Source of the DNA: a virus | DNA: 42,345 nucleotides | Virus record (IMG/VR): IMGVR_UViG_3300046791_000386 | Span: 1-42,345 of that record | Direction: 5' to 3' (one strand) | Shown: piece by piece, positions 1-7,226 of the stretch | Layout: each line of letters opens with the position of its first letter | How positions within the stretch are numbered: the first letter of the stretch is position 1 | Made by a program: the position numbers and the translations under genes | Notes under the pieces: model-generated | Seen by the model: only the letters and a program-made list of their open reading frames with translations | The model's database searches: none | What the model was told of the DNA's origin: nothing

Positions 1-25
1 TTCCACATATATGAATTATTGGTAG

Positions 26-550
26 CGACGCGCCTACCTCTGGTTCGCGTGGCTTAACGGCCTCTTCGATGGCAGTGGAAATCTGACACTCGACTCGGCT
101 GCCAGCGTTACGGTTAGTGGTGTTGGCGCCTATAAGCATGGCGAGAAGACCATAGCGATCCCAGCGACTGCAGCACAACCCGAGGCTACTGGACCATCCG
201 TGTATGCTAACGGTATATGGGAGCTAGGTACCACAACCGGGCGGCTTGTATTCCCTGTGCAGGTACCCGCCGGTGCTCGCATAAAAGCGTGGACTGTTCA
301 TCTGTCCAAAACTTCTGCGACTGGAACGATTTCCGCAAAACTGTTTACAACCCTGTCAACGTTTGGCGAGTTCCAGCTAGGCTCTACGCACAGTAATTCG
401 GCGAATGCCCCGGGGGTTATCACACTCGGTGAAACAGGGTTGACCGAATCGCTATCCGCTACACACATCGCGTTCTACATAACGCTAGAAGGTGGTGGCA
501 CGGTAGGTGATGCCGCTATGTCATTGGATGTCACTTATGACGTTGTGTAA
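26..550 (+). CDS. Structural (tail fibre-like) protein, 5' end unresolved
   Basis: The frame is open from just after a TAG at 23-25 to the TAA at 548-550. The first usual start codon is a GTG at 200, which would give 116 residues. The residues encoded before it (for example LFDGSGNLTLDSAASVTVSG and KHGEKTIAIPATAAQP) read like real protein, with the Ser/Thr/Gly-rich style of phage tail or fibre proteins. So the gene probably starts upstream of the window, uses a rare start, or has a frame error near base 25. The C-terminal half, with segments such as VFPVQVPAGARIKAW and LTESLSATHIAFYITLEGGG, looks like a beta-rich virion domain. Its end overlaps the next gene. The role as a virion protein is an inference from composition and from its place before the lysis cassette. 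Confidence 0.5.
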   Translation, partial: RRAYLWFAWLNGLFDGSGNLTLDSAASVTVSGVGAYKHGEKTIAIPATAAQPEATGPSVYANGIWELGTTTGRLVFPVQVPAGARIKAWTVHLSKTSATGTISAKLFTTLSTFGEFQLGSTHSNSANAPGVITLGETGLTESLSATHIAFYITLEGGGTVGDAAMSLDVTYDVV

Positions 551-878
551 TATAGCACTCATCGCGCTGATCGGTTGCGGCGGGATCCAGAAGAAGGATA
601 TCGCGCTCGAGACCGCGTTCGCGGGTGCGCTCGTGCTCGATTACAAACAGACGCAGCAGATCACCGATCAGTGCTTCGAGTGGAATCCGATCATTGGGCA
701 ATGTGGCCAGCGCGTACCGCCCACGATCTACTTCCTTCTCGGGACACTCATCCATGCTGGCGTAACGGCCGTAATCCCTAATGGATCGTGGCGTACGTTG
801 TTTCAGGGGCTCACACTCGGGATCGAAGCGGAAACCATTCATACCAATCGGCTTGAAGGCGTGACGATCGAATGGTGA
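537..878 (+). CDS. Small phage lipoprotein of the lysis region
   Basis: The product is 113 residues from the ATG at 537, which overlaps the stop of the preceding gene. It begins MTLCNIALIALIGCGG, a short hydrophobic signal ending in a lipobox-like LIGC. It is therefore predicted to be exported and lipid-anchored. The rest (an NPIIGQCGQRVPP segment, a hydrophobic IYFLLGTLIHAGVTAVIP stretch, then WRTLFQGLTLGIEAE and a final N-R-L-E-G pattern) resembles a widespread family of uncharacterised phage membrane lipoproteins found near holins and endolysins. In-frame codons at 507, 510 and 528 are possible earlier starts, but they lie inside the upstream gene and would bury the signal peptide. A role in lysis or in envelope alteration is inferred from position only. 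Confidence 0.6.
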   Translation: MTLCNIALIALIGCGGIQKKDIALETAFAGALVLDYKQTQQITDQCFEWNPIIGQCGQRVPPTIYFLLGTLIHAGVTAVIPNGSWRTLFQGLTLGIEAETIHTNRLEGVTIEW

Positions 879-881
879 GCT

Positions 882-1037
882 ATGACAACGGAAGAAGAGA
901 AGGCATTAGCCAAACGTGTTGCACGGATTGCGATGATCGTGGGCATGGTGCTCGCGCTTGTCTGCCAATTTGTCCCGCCTGAGTACCAGACGGGTTGCGG
1001 TCTCGTGGCACAACTTGTGCCCCATGCTTGTTCGTAG
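882..1037 (+). CDS. 51-residue membrane protein
   Basis: This short gene starts at ATG 882, three bases after the upstream stop, and ends at TAG 1035-1037. The product has a charged N-terminus (MTTEEEKALAKRVAR) and one hydrophobic helix (IAMIVGMVLALVCQF), followed by a short Cys-containing tail (YQTGCG, PHACS). The layout fits a single-pass inner-membrane protein. Its position between a lipoprotein and a multi-pass membrane protein, upstream of the endolysin, makes a holin or antiholin role plausible but unproven. Confidence 0.55.
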   Translation: MTTEEEKALAKRVARIAMIVGMVLALVCQFVPPEYQTGCGLVAQLVPHACS

Positions 1038-1046
1038 GAGGTCACA

Positions 1047-1643
1047 ATGGTTACGCAAATTCGTTTGAGCTTCGTTGCACTGGCATCCCTAGCCCTTGCG
1101 TTCTTCGGTGTAACACTCGCGTTTGCGAGCGTTGCGGCGGTATCTCCAGATCAATCCGCCATCCTTGACCTGTTACGGCCGGTGGTGCAGGCCGTGCAGC
1201 ATGGTGAGCTCGCGCTCGCTGGCGCGCTCGGTATCATCTTCGCGGTTGCGATGACTCGTCGCTATCTACCCGATGGGTATGGTGGCAAGTGGGTACGTGG
1301 CGATATGGGTGGGATGCTCACCGCGTTCCTGTACTCGGCGGCCGGTTCGGTGGCCACCACGCTAGCCGACTCGAGCGCCCACTTCACGAGCTCCGTGGCG
1401 CTCGCTGCATTGAAGTTCGGTATGGGTGCCGTCGGCGGCTTTGTGGCCCTACATAAGCTGGCCACCGCGCTCACGGCCACCCGATGGTGGAACGAGAAGG
1501 CACCAGCGTGGCTCCGCACGGGCCTGGCATTCATGCTTGCCCTGATCGGTTCTAGCGCGGCCGAGAAGGCCGAAGCCGCGGGTAAGACGGCCGTGGAAGC
1601 GAAGCCCTCCACGGGCTCGGGTGAGTTCACGGACGTGTCGTAA
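1047..1643 (+). CDS. Multi-pass membrane protein, holin candidate
   Basis: The product is 198 residues. The ATG at 1047 follows an AGGAGG site at correct spacing. Hydrophobic segments lie near residues 8-33, 54-70, 90-106, 118-136 and 157-172, so it is a polytopic membrane protein. The first segment could alternatively be a signal peptide (AFAS). The C-terminal 25 residues are charged and low in complexity (EKAEAAGKTAVEAKPSTGSGE), typical of a cytoplasmic tail. It sits between other membrane proteins and upstream of the amidase, which favours a holin-like role. No specific holin family is recognisable. It overlaps the next gene by one base (TAATG), so the two are probably translated in tandem. 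Confidence 0.6.
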   Translation: MVTQIRLSFVALASLALAFFGVTLAFASVAAVSPDQSAILDLLRPVVQAVQHGELALAGALGIIFAVAMTRRYLPDGYGGKWVRGDMGGMLTAFLYSAAGSVATTLADSSAHFTSSVALAALKFGMGAVGGFVALHKLATALTATRWWNEKAPAWLRTGLAFMLALIGSSAAEKAEAAGKTAVEAKPSTGSGEFTDVS

Positions 1644-1990
1644 TGCGCGCACCAGCCAGGTTAGGGATCGCGGTAGCTCTTGCGGTAAACCTCCTCGCTG
1701 CAAGAGCTACCGCGGAGCCCGCTCCATCAAACCGGTTGCGAATGTGGGATCCATCCACGCTCACACTCAAGAGCGGACGGGTGCTCGATCTCCCACCGGG
1801 CCGGTTTATTGAGGAGCTCGAGTTTGAGAAGACCGAGATCGAGTTCAAGCGGTTACAGGATACCGAGACTAGATTGACCGCTGAAAACCACGAGTTCCGT
1901 AAGATCACCGAATCGTGGCAACCTGGGTGGCGCACGCTGGCCGTCACCTTATTGGGCGGTATCGCGATCGGTGTCTACATCACGAAATAA
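1643..1990 (+). CDS. Exported coiled-coil protein with C-terminal membrane anchor (spanin-like?)
   Basis: The product is 115 residues. An N-terminal signal (residues 1-25, LGIAVALAVNLLAARATAEP) ends in a plausible AxA cleavage site. A charged, probably coiled-coil middle follows (residues 58-90, ELEFEKTEIEFKRLQDTE), then a C-terminal hydrophobic helix (WRTLAVTLLGGIAIGVYITK). A secreted helical rod ending in an inner-membrane anchor is the plan of unimolecular spanins. Those, however, carry a lipobox Cys at the N-terminus and none is visible here. It could instead be a periplasmic partner of the upstream lipoprotein. The start overlaps the upstream stop (TAATG). The position in the lysis cassette supports a role in envelope disruption; the exact class is uncertain. 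Confidence 0.5.
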   Translation: MRAPARLGIAVALAVNLLAARATAEPAPSNRLRMWDPSTLTLKSGRVLDLPPGRFIEELEFEKTEIEFKRLQDTETRLTAENHEFRKITESWQPGWRTLAVTLLGGIAIGVYITK

Positions 1991-2049
1991 AGCGCGTAGG
2001 CCATGCCGTTCCTTCGGTGATGCTGCCTTGCCAGGATCCGGAGGGTACA

Positions 2050-3366
2050 ATGGAAGTTCCACTTAAGCGTTGCTCTAAGTGTGGCGTGGAGAAACCGGCT
2101 ACGGCCGAGTTCTTCCATAAGCAAAACCACAAGGGCAACAAATGGGGCCTTCGGTCCATCTGTAAGAAGTGCCGCGATCAATCCAAGTATGGCGCGGATT
2201 CCTGGAAGAAGTACGCACCGCCGCCGCTTGCGGCCATCCCAGATGGGTTCGAGGTATCCAAGCTATCCACTGAAGTGGATGAAAATGGTGAGGCGAAGAA
2301 GCAGTTTATTGGCGCGCGGCCCGAGCGCGTCACCCCCGCGCCTCACCTAACGGTCCCCGATGGTTATGCGCTCAAGCGCATCTCTACACTCACCGACGGT
2401 AACGAGCGGATCATCCAGCAATGGCAGATCTTTACACCCGAGCAAGAGGCGAAGGCCAAGCGCGAGCAGTGGCTCCTTGATGCCATCGGCGCGCTCGCCG
2501 AGAAGTGGCCGGTGCGTGAACCGGTAAAGCTCGAGACCGCCAGGATAGACGAGCGTCTAATGTGCGTCATCCCGATGGGTGATCCGCACTTCGGCCAATA
2601 CTCGTGGGCGGCCGAGACAGGCGATGATTACGATCTGCAACTCGCGGAGCAATATCATTGTACCGCCATGGATGCGCTCGTCGAGAGTGCACCCCGTGCG
2701 AAGCGAGGGTTGCTTATTAACCTCGGTGATTTCGTGCACGCGGACAACTCGAGCAATCAAACGCTACGCGGCCACCATCAACTCGATGTAGATACGCGTT
2801 GGCCGAAGGTAATTCGCTCGTCGGTAAACGCACTCATCTGGCTTGTGCGTAAGATGCTAACGAAGTTCGAGCAAGTCGACGGATGGATGGTTCCAGGCAA
2901 CCACGATCCACACTCGGCCGTGATGTTGCAGCTTGCGCTCACGCTATTCTTCAAGGATGAGCCGCGAGTGAAGATCGATCAGACCGCTGGGTTGTTTTAC
3001 TACGAGCGCTTCGGTAAGAACCTCATCGGCTCCACGCACACCCATACCGTGAAGGATCGCGCTTCGCTCGGTGAGCTGATGGCGATGCATCGGAAGGAAG
3101 ATTGGGGCTGCACCGATCACCGTCATTACTACTGCGGCCACGTGCACCATGACTCGGCACTCGAGACACGCTCGGGTGTCATCGTTGAAACCATGCGCAC
3201 CCTGGCAGGGAAGGATAAGTTCGCGGCCGAGAGTGGGTATGGCTCCGGCCGAGACATGAAGTGCGACATCTTCGACGTAGAAGACGGCCGCATCCAACGC
3301 AACGTAATTGGCATCCGACAAATCATCAGAAAGATCGAGGAGAAGAATAGTGCATCGCAAACATAG
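2050..3366 (+). CDS. Calcineurin-like metallophosphoesterase with N-terminal zinc ribbon
   Basis: The product is 438 residues from ATG 2050, which follows GGAGGG; upstream in-frame codons overlap the previous gene. The N-terminus has a zinc-ribbon pattern (CSKCG near residue 8, CKKC near 42), common at the front of phage nucleic-acid enzymes. The catalytic domain shows the five-block calcineurin signature: GDPH near 177, GD near 227, GNHD near 283, a THTH segment after 320 and GHVH near 363. These would bind two divalent metals and hydrolyse a phosphoester, as in SbcD/Mre11 nucleases or 2',3'-cyclic phosphodiesterases. The substrate cannot be told. It sits among lysis genes but next to a dNTP diphosphohydrolase, so a role in nucleic acid or nucleotide processing is likely. 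Confidence 0.75.
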   Translation: MEVPLKRCSKCGVEKPATAEFFHKQNHKGNKWGLRSICKKCRDQSKYGADSWKKYAPPPLAAIPDGFEVSKLSTEVDENGEAKKQFIGARPERVTPAPHLTVPDGYALKRISTLTDGNERIIQQWQIFTPEQEAKAKREQWLLDAIGALAEKWPVREPVKLETARIDERLMCVIPMGDPHFGQYSWAAETGDDYDLQLAEQYHCTAMDALVESAPRAKRGLLINLGDFVHADNSSNQTLRGHHQLDVDTRWPKVIRSSVNALIWLVRKMLTKFEQVDGWMVPGNHDPHSAVMLQLALTLFFKDEPRVKIDQTAGLFYYERFGKNLIGSTHTHTVKDRASLGELMAMHRKEDWGCTDHRHYYCGHVHHDSALETRSGVIVETMRTLAGKDKFAAESGYGSGRDMKCDIFDVEDGRIQRNVIGIRQIIRKIEEKNSASQT

Positions 3367-3571
3367 ACCTGAAGAGATTGTGACCACCACCCGTGCCACC
3401 GAGTTTACTTGTGGCTGCATCATGCACCCGCTCGTCGGGTACGTCCGACGGTGTGCCGCGCTGGGCTCACGCTCGCTATCGGGCCGCGTGGTCAAACGCG
3501 AAGGTGATGTTGGCCGCCATTCAAAGGCCGAAGTAATCCGTACCTACCCCGTGGCGAGCATCATCCCATGA
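3350..3571 (+). CDS. Small basic protein, unknown
   Basis: The product is 73 residues from a GTG at 3350 preceded by GAGGAG seven bases upstream. It overlaps the phosphoesterase by 17 bases and the next gene by 4 (ATGA). It is basic, with a central CGCIMHPLVGYVRRC segment carrying three cysteines and a histidine that could bind a metal. No family is recognised. Coding status rests on the ribosome binding site and the tight overlaps at both ends. Confidence 0.5.
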   Translation: MHRKHRPEEIVTTTRATEFTCGCIMHPLVGYVRRCAALGSRSLSGRVVKREGDVGRHSKAEVIRTYPVASIIP

Positions 3572-4023
3572 GCGACCAAAAGATTAAAACCGCGGCCGGT
3601 AAAATCCCGCTGGACCTCGTGCCATTGGATTCGATCAAAGGTGCGGCCAGGGTCTTTGGCTATGGAGCCCGCAAGTACGCCCGGGGCAACTGGTACACGG
3701 CAACTGATGATGAGTTCGGTGGCCGCTATGCGGGTGGTGCACTCCGTCACCTCGCATCGGCACAACGGCCCGATGGCACGTTTGACTTCAACTCGCTTGC
3801 ATCGGTTGATGAGGAATCAGGGCTACCCGAAATTGACCACATGCTTTGCGGTCTCATGATGCTTCGCGGATTACTCATCAAACGTGGCGTGCTACCCGTT
3901 GACCCTGGCATCGGCAAGGAACCACCCGCGGGGCGTGATCTCCTTATAGGCACCGAAACAACCGAGGAGAAGAAGGCCATGGCTGCGTTCTTCACCGATA
4001 GAGGGCCCTATGAACGCCGATGA
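3568..4023 (+). CDS. MazZ-like dATP/dGTP diphosphohydrolase (DUF5664-type)
   Basis: The product is 151 residues. It opens with KIPLDLVPLDSIKGAARVFGYGARKYARGNWY, followed by GALRHL (residues 58-63) and EIDHMLCGLMMLRGLL (89-104). This is the pattern of the phage dATP/dGTP diphosphohydrolase N-terminal domain formerly called DUF5664. That family belongs to the all-alpha NTP pyrophosphatase superfamily and includes MazZ of cyanophage S-2L. The H-L and E-x-x-D-H positions fit the helical metal-binding site. MazZ converts dGTP to dGMP (and dATP to dAMP), feeding 2-aminoadenine synthesis when PurZ is present. No PurZ gene is visible here, so general pool adjustment is the cautious reading. Overlaps: ATGA upstream, 14 bases into the amidase gene. 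Confidence 0.75.
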   Translation: MSDQKIKTAAGKIPLDLVPLDSIKGAARVFGYGARKYARGNWYTATDDEFGGRYAGGALRHLASAQRPDGTFDFNSLASVDEESGLPEIDHMLCGLMMLRGLLIKRGVLPVDPGIGKEPPAGRDLLIGTETTEEKKAMAAFFTDRGPYERR

Positions 4024-4690
4024 ATTCAACCAACTAGTCTTAAATTTCCCTGACAACGAGGTAGATGGGAAGTTCGGAGAGAAGACCGTTGCAGCGGTTA
4101 CCGCTCACTTCGAGCACGTATCGTTGCCTGCTAACCCAAACCTCGCGGTCAGTAGCTCGGGTTGGCTTATGGGTGATGACGTGACGCAACTCCCCACGCA
4201 CGCATCGTGGTTCGGTGGCACGCTCGCCGGTGGGAAGCCAGGTGGCGTGGTGTGCCACGTGAGCGACACTGATGCAGGCACGGCCATCAACATGGCGAAG
4301 AACCGGGTGCGGCCGTTCGTGAGGGGGCAAGATCGATTGTCCTCGTGGCACGCCACCGTAGAAACCGATGGCACCATCGTGCAGATGATCCCGTTCACCA
4401 GGATCGCCTGGCACGCGGGCTCCGACACGGCGAAGATCGTACCCGGGCTAGGCTATGCGAACTACTGCACGGTTGGTATCGAGCTCGTAGGCCGCACACC
4501 GGGGCCCTTCCCGGAAGCTCAGGTTCTGGGTTACGCGCGATTGCTCCGCGCGATCGTGCAGTGGGCTGGCATCGAGCGCGAGCACGCGATGATCACTCAC
4601 TCGAGCATCGACCCAACCCGCCGACATGATCCCGGGCCGGAGTGGGAAGTAAGGCACGCACAACGGGTGCTTGAGCTGGCGTTCGCGTAA
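4010..4690 (+). CDS. N-acetylmuramoyl-L-alanine amidase endolysin (Amidase_2/PGRP fold)
   Basis: The product is 226 residues. Residues 15-30 (NEVDGKFGEKTVAAV) match the core of a peptidoglycan-binding type 1 repeat, although the module is short. The catalytic domain follows with zinc-ligand candidates H83 (VVCHVSD), H197 (MITHSSI) and D207 (RRHDPGPEW), the His-His-Asp arrangement of AmpD-like amidases. WHA motifs at 113-115 and 134-136 and the GIELVG strand near 156 also fit. It would cleave the amide bond between MurNAc and L-alanine at lysis. There is no signal peptide, so release depends on a holin, for which the upstream membrane proteins are candidates. It is the last gene of the plus-strand cassette and is followed by a terminator-like hairpin. 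Confidence 0.88.
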   Translation: MNADEFNQLVLNFPDNEVDGKFGEKTVAAVTAHFEHVSLPANPNLAVSSSGWLMGDDVTQLPTHASWFGGTLAGGKPGGVVCHVSDTDAGTAINMAKNRVRPFVRGQDRLSSWHATVETDGTIVQMIPFTRIAWHAGSDTAKIVPGLGYANYCTVGIELVGRTPGPFPEAQVLGYARLLRAIVQWAGIEREHAMITHSSIDPTRRHDPGPEWEVRHAQRVLELAFA

Positions 4691-4715
4691 GGTAAAAGTT
4701 TTTATCTTAGTTTGT

Positions 4716-4734
4716 GGCCACCTTCAGGGTGGCC
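4716..4734 (+). terminator. Hairpin after the endolysin gene
   Basis: The arms GGCCACC (4716-4722) and GGTGGCC (4728-4734) are perfectly complementary around a five-base loop, with a T-containing tail (TTCGTCGTTTCG). It lies 26 bases after the amidase stop, at the end of a plus-strand run of genes. The weak T-tract lowers certainty. Confidence 0.55.
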
Positions 4735-4857
4735 TTCGTCGTTTCGTAAACACCCCATCCGTACCCCAGACTACGTAGCATTACCCGTACGAAAATGTCA
4801 CAGTGGTCTATCAGATGAGCGACGCTGCCACAATCCAAACGAAGGTTAAGTAAGACG

Positions 4858-5190
4858 ATGTCATCAGATGTAGTTACGTGTGAGAATTGTAAGGCTTATG
4901 CGGCCGAGTGCGAAACCCCCGTAGGTGACGGTGCCGCTAGCCTGTGCTGGCTTTGCGCCCACGATATCACCTTCCACGGCTTGCCACTCGGCGAGCTCCG
5001 CGAAGGCCCGTGTGGGTGCGCCCGTCACCAGGTATACCCCGCGGCCGTGCTGGCGAAGCTCGATGCCGATCTCGAAGCGGCCAAGCGCTATCGCGTACGG
5101 CCCGAGTTCATCGGCCGTGACTCGCAACGCATCGAGCGCGTACGTCGGGTGCTACTACACCGCACCGGGGAATACCCGGCGGGTAACTAG
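4858..5190 (+). CDS. Small Cys-rich, probably zinc-binding protein
   Basis: The product is 110 residues. Cysteine pairs CENCKAYAAEC (residues 8-18), CWLCAH (30-35) and CGCARH (52-57) suggest one or two zinc sites. The second half (LDADLEAAKRYRVRPEFIGRDSQRIERVRRVLL) is a charged helix. It stands alone on the plus strand after the endolysin terminator, and its 3' end overlaps the convergent resolvase gene by 36 bases. No strong ribosome binding site is visible. Function unknown; a nucleic-acid or protein-binding adaptor is possible. Confidence 0.55.
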   Translation: MSSDVVTCENCKAYAAECETPVGDGAASLCWLCAHDITFHGLPLGELREGPCGCARHQVYPAAVLAKLDADLEAAKRYRVRPEFIGRDSQRIERVRRVLLHRTGEYPAGN

Positions 5191-5745
5191 CCGTCCGAGC
5201 TTCCACAACCCGATCCCGACGGCATCGATCTCATCGTGCTGATCATGGACGATCGTGCGTTCGACGGTGGTTAACGATTCCGCGATCAACGTTCCGCGTG
5301 GTGTACCCCATGCGGAGCCTTTACAGGCAAGGCACATCTTCGCACGGCGGCCCTTACATGACGGACACACCTTCGGGATACGTGTCCAGTCGCCTGGCAC
5401 TGGGGTGTAGATTGAATCCAGCTTGGGTAGCAATAGCGCCACGAGCGCACCGACGACACCCGCCATTCCGATCAGATCGTTGGGATCGCCTTTACTCTTC
5501 GAAGCCGTGTAGATCTGCGGCCATTCGGACACGAGGCTATCGGGTTCAAGCCGGTGATGCGCAAGCAAACTTCGCACGGTCGTGGCCATACAGAGACAAC
5601 GTCCACCCATATCGCCAGTGCTATCAGCGAGCACACGGCCGCTCCATATAAGCCGTTGCCTTATGGGTATTCTTGCCAATGGCTCATCTATAAAGAACGC
5701 CAACCCGCACGAGCGGATCGACGGATCGATGGCGAGGAGCTTCAC
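5155..5745 (-). CDS. RuvC-like Holliday junction resolvase with a zinc-ribbon insert
   Basis: The product is 196 residues. The RNase H-like fold is marked by IDPSIRSCGLAFF with D7, a second acidic site in VSEWPQIY (E74), and a C-terminal HDEIDAVGIG block (D171, D174). This acidic set coordinates the metals used to cut four-way junctions. A Cys4 insert (CPSCKG at 127-132, CLACKG at 138-143) lies between the last two blocks; this looks like a DnaJ-type zinc loop and is not part of canonical RuvC. It is the last gene of the minus-strand replication operon and overlaps the preceding gene by four bases. It likely resolves recombination or replication intermediates before packaging. Confidence 0.75.
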   Translation of the reverse strand: MKLLAIDPSIRSCGLAFFIDEPLARIPIRQRLIWSGRVLADSTGDMGGRCLCMATTVRSLLAHHRLEPDSLVSEWPQIYTASKSKGDPNDLIGMAGVVGALVALLLPKLDSIYTPVPGDWTRIPKVCPSCKGRRAKMCLACKGSAWGTPRGTLIAESLTTVERTIVHDQHDEIDAVGIGLWKLGRLVTRRVFPGAV

Positions 5746-6101
5746 GGGAAGGCACCGAAGAGCTTATCAGGGCCCGACCACGCATCACCGAGGGTGCGAA
5801 ACTCGACCTCATGCCCAAGCTTCGCCGCATGCTCGATACCTCGTCGCATGCCTTCGGTGATACCGCGATCAGTGTACACCACGGTTTTCTCAGCAACGTC
5901 ACGCCACATGAACCCGGCTTCGATCCCCAGCCTGCGCTCCTCGGGTACGTCATCCCGAAGCACACCCGGTTGGGTGTATAGGCCGTGACTCGCAAACGGT
6001 GCTTCGCCGCGAAGGAAGCAATCGTGTAGACAGGCGCGAAGGTAGGCCACGTTGTAAGCCACGGATCCGGCGAAGGGTGACTCAACAATTACACGAATCA
6101 T
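5742..6101 (-). CDS. DUF7768-like / nucleoside 2-deoxyribosyltransferase-like protein
   Basis: The product is 119 residues from ATG 6101, which overlaps the upstream stop (ATGA). It reads MIRVIVESPFAGS, then NVAYLRACLHDCFLRGEAPFASH, GIEAGFMWRDVAEKTVVYTD and GITEGMRRGIEHAAKLG. This is the pattern of small Rossmann-like phage proteins related to nucleoside 2-deoxyribosyltransferases (DUF4406/DUF7768-type). In that superfamily the acidic residue near the end of the fourth strand and the N-terminal S-P-F loop take part in nucleoside binding. Activity is not assured, since many members are uncharacterised. Its place in a replication and nucleotide operon makes base exchange or nucleotide sensing plausible. 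Confidence 0.6.
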   Translation of the reverse strand: MIRVIVESPFAGSVAYNVAYLRACLHDCFLRGEAPFASHGLYTQPGVLRDDVPEERRLGIEAGFMWRDVAEKTVVYTDRGITEGMRRGIEHAAKLGHEVEFRTLGDAWSGPDKLFGAFP

Positions 6102-6211
6102 ATAACCAACCACATCGCGTTCACCATCATTACGCCGAGGATGAAGCCTGCAAGTAGGCCCCACATCGCCGCGCTAGTTTGGGCGCGACACTCGTTACAA
6201 TGGCAGATCAC
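6098..6211 (-). CDS. 37-residue membrane protein with Cys cluster
   Basis: A GTG at 6211 overlaps the upstream stop (GTGA), and the TGA at 6098-6100 overlaps the next start (ATGA). The product has an N-terminal VICHCNEC, a possible small metal site, and a hydrophobic C-terminal helix MWGLLAGFILGVMMVNAMWL. This is a tail-in-membrane microprotein. Coding is supported by overlaps at both ends and by the coherent helix. Function unknown. Confidence 0.5.
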   Translation of the reverse strand: MICHCNECRAQTSAAMWGLLAGFILGVMMVNAMWLVI

Positions 6212-6399
6212 TGGTACCCCCACCGACGGCGGGCGCCCGTTTCCGTGCACTCGTAGACAAGACCCTGCACGACCTTAGGGCCGTTGTAGTATTCGATCAC
6301 GAATTGCTCGAAGCCGACGAAGAAGTGCCGCGTGGCCTTCATACAGTTGTAGCCTTCACTTGGGAGGATGGGTGTCTTCATTTCAGGTTGCGTGGTCAT
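6208..6399 (-). CDS. Small hypothetical protein
   Basis: The product is 63 residues, from an ATG that overlaps the methyltransferase stop by four bases. It is a compact aromatic-rich sequence (HFFVGFEQFVIEYYNGPKVV) of the kind that forms a small beta-sheet domain. No family is recognised. Coding is supported by the overlaps on both sides. Confidence 0.5.
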   Translation of the reverse strand: MTTQPEMKTPILPSEGYNCMKATRHFFVGFEQFVIEYYNGPKVVQGLVYECTETGARRRWGYQ

Positions 6400-7226
6400 A
6401 GGTTCCTTAGTAGCGGGTTGATACGTTCGGTCGCGATGGTTAACGTCGGTTCGTCTCCCTCTATTCCGAGCACTGACATACCGAAGGGGAGCGGGGGCCG
6501 CTTACCACCGACGACGGCGAGCTCGAGATCAAGCACGGGTTCCATCTGCTCTTTGGAGACCACGAGGTTGATAGGTTGAAGGCCTGGGATACGATCTTGG
6601 GTGAACGCCGGTACGGCCGTTGAACCCGAACCCATGAAGGGATCGAGCACCGAACCACCTGGGGTACCGAATAGCCCGAGGAGCTCCTGCATCAGCCACG
6701 CGGGTTTCTGGTTTGGGTGGAAGCCTTCACGGTCGCGCGGTCCACGCCATGCGGCGGCACGGCCGCCACCGTGCCACGAGAGATCCTTACCCGTGGCATG
6801 GCCGATGACGATGCATTCCGCGCCAGTACCAGGCCTGTCTGCACGAAGGAGCGGCATCGGGTTGGTCTTGAACCAAAAGCCAGTGCGAATCCAGGCGCCA
6901 CCTGCATCCGCGATGCCATCGCCCCACCACCCAACCGAGCGATCATCGGTGAACACGAGGATCCACCCGCGTGATATGCGCACGAACTCGGCCGCGAGGT
7001 ACCTCACTTGTTCGTGAGTAAGTGGCGGAAACGCTAGCTCCGTTCGCTTCTTACCGCCATCATTACGGCGCTCGGTACCGAGCTTTGCATGGGTGTGTTC
7101 ACCATAGGGAGGATCGGTGCAGATGAGATCCATTGAGCGATTTTTGAGTAGTGTAGGGAGCAAGCTCTCCGCGAACACGTCCCCATGGATGAACGCACAA
7201 CGATCGTGTAGCGGGATGACACGCAC
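6396..7226 (-). CDS. Beta-class DNA methyltransferase (N6-adenine or N4-cytosine)
   Basis: The product is 276 residues from a GTG at 7226 that overlaps the previous stop (TAGTG). The catalytic motif IV is TDPPYGEH (residues 37-44). The SAM-binding block VLDPFMGSGST lies near residues 198-208, so the target-recognition region falls between them in beta-class order. DPPY is most often found in N6-adenine enzymes. A GFHPNQKPAWLMQELL segment precedes motif I, as in CcrM/Dam-like phage enzymes. About 70 residues follow motif I, a C-terminal extension. No partner nuclease is present, so protection from host restriction or a regulatory mark is more likely than a restriction-modification system. Confidence 0.82.
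   Translation of the reverse strand: MRVIPLHDRCAFIHGDVFAESLLPTLLKNRSMDLICTDPPYGEHTHAKLGTERRNDGGKKRTELAFPPLTHEQVRYLAAEFVRISRGWILVFTDDRSVGWWGDGIADAGGAWIRTGFWFKTNPMPLLRADRPGTGAECIVIGHATGKDLSWHGGGRAAAWRGPRDREGFHPNQKPAWLMQELLGLFGTPGGSVLDPFMGSGSTAVPAFTQDRIPGLQPINLVVSKEQMEPVLDLELAVVGGKRPPLPFGMSVLGIEGDEPTLTIATERINPLLRNL

Noticed and set aside
1915-2049. N-terminal extension of the phosphoesterase to 1915
   Set aside because: It lies inside the preceding gene, encodes unlikely sequence, and ATG 2050 has a GGAGGG site.
6396-7226. A restriction-modification system around the DNA methyltransferase
   Set aside because: No restriction nuclease or specificity gene is next to it. The neighbours are replication genes and microproteins, so it is treated as an orphan methyltransferase.
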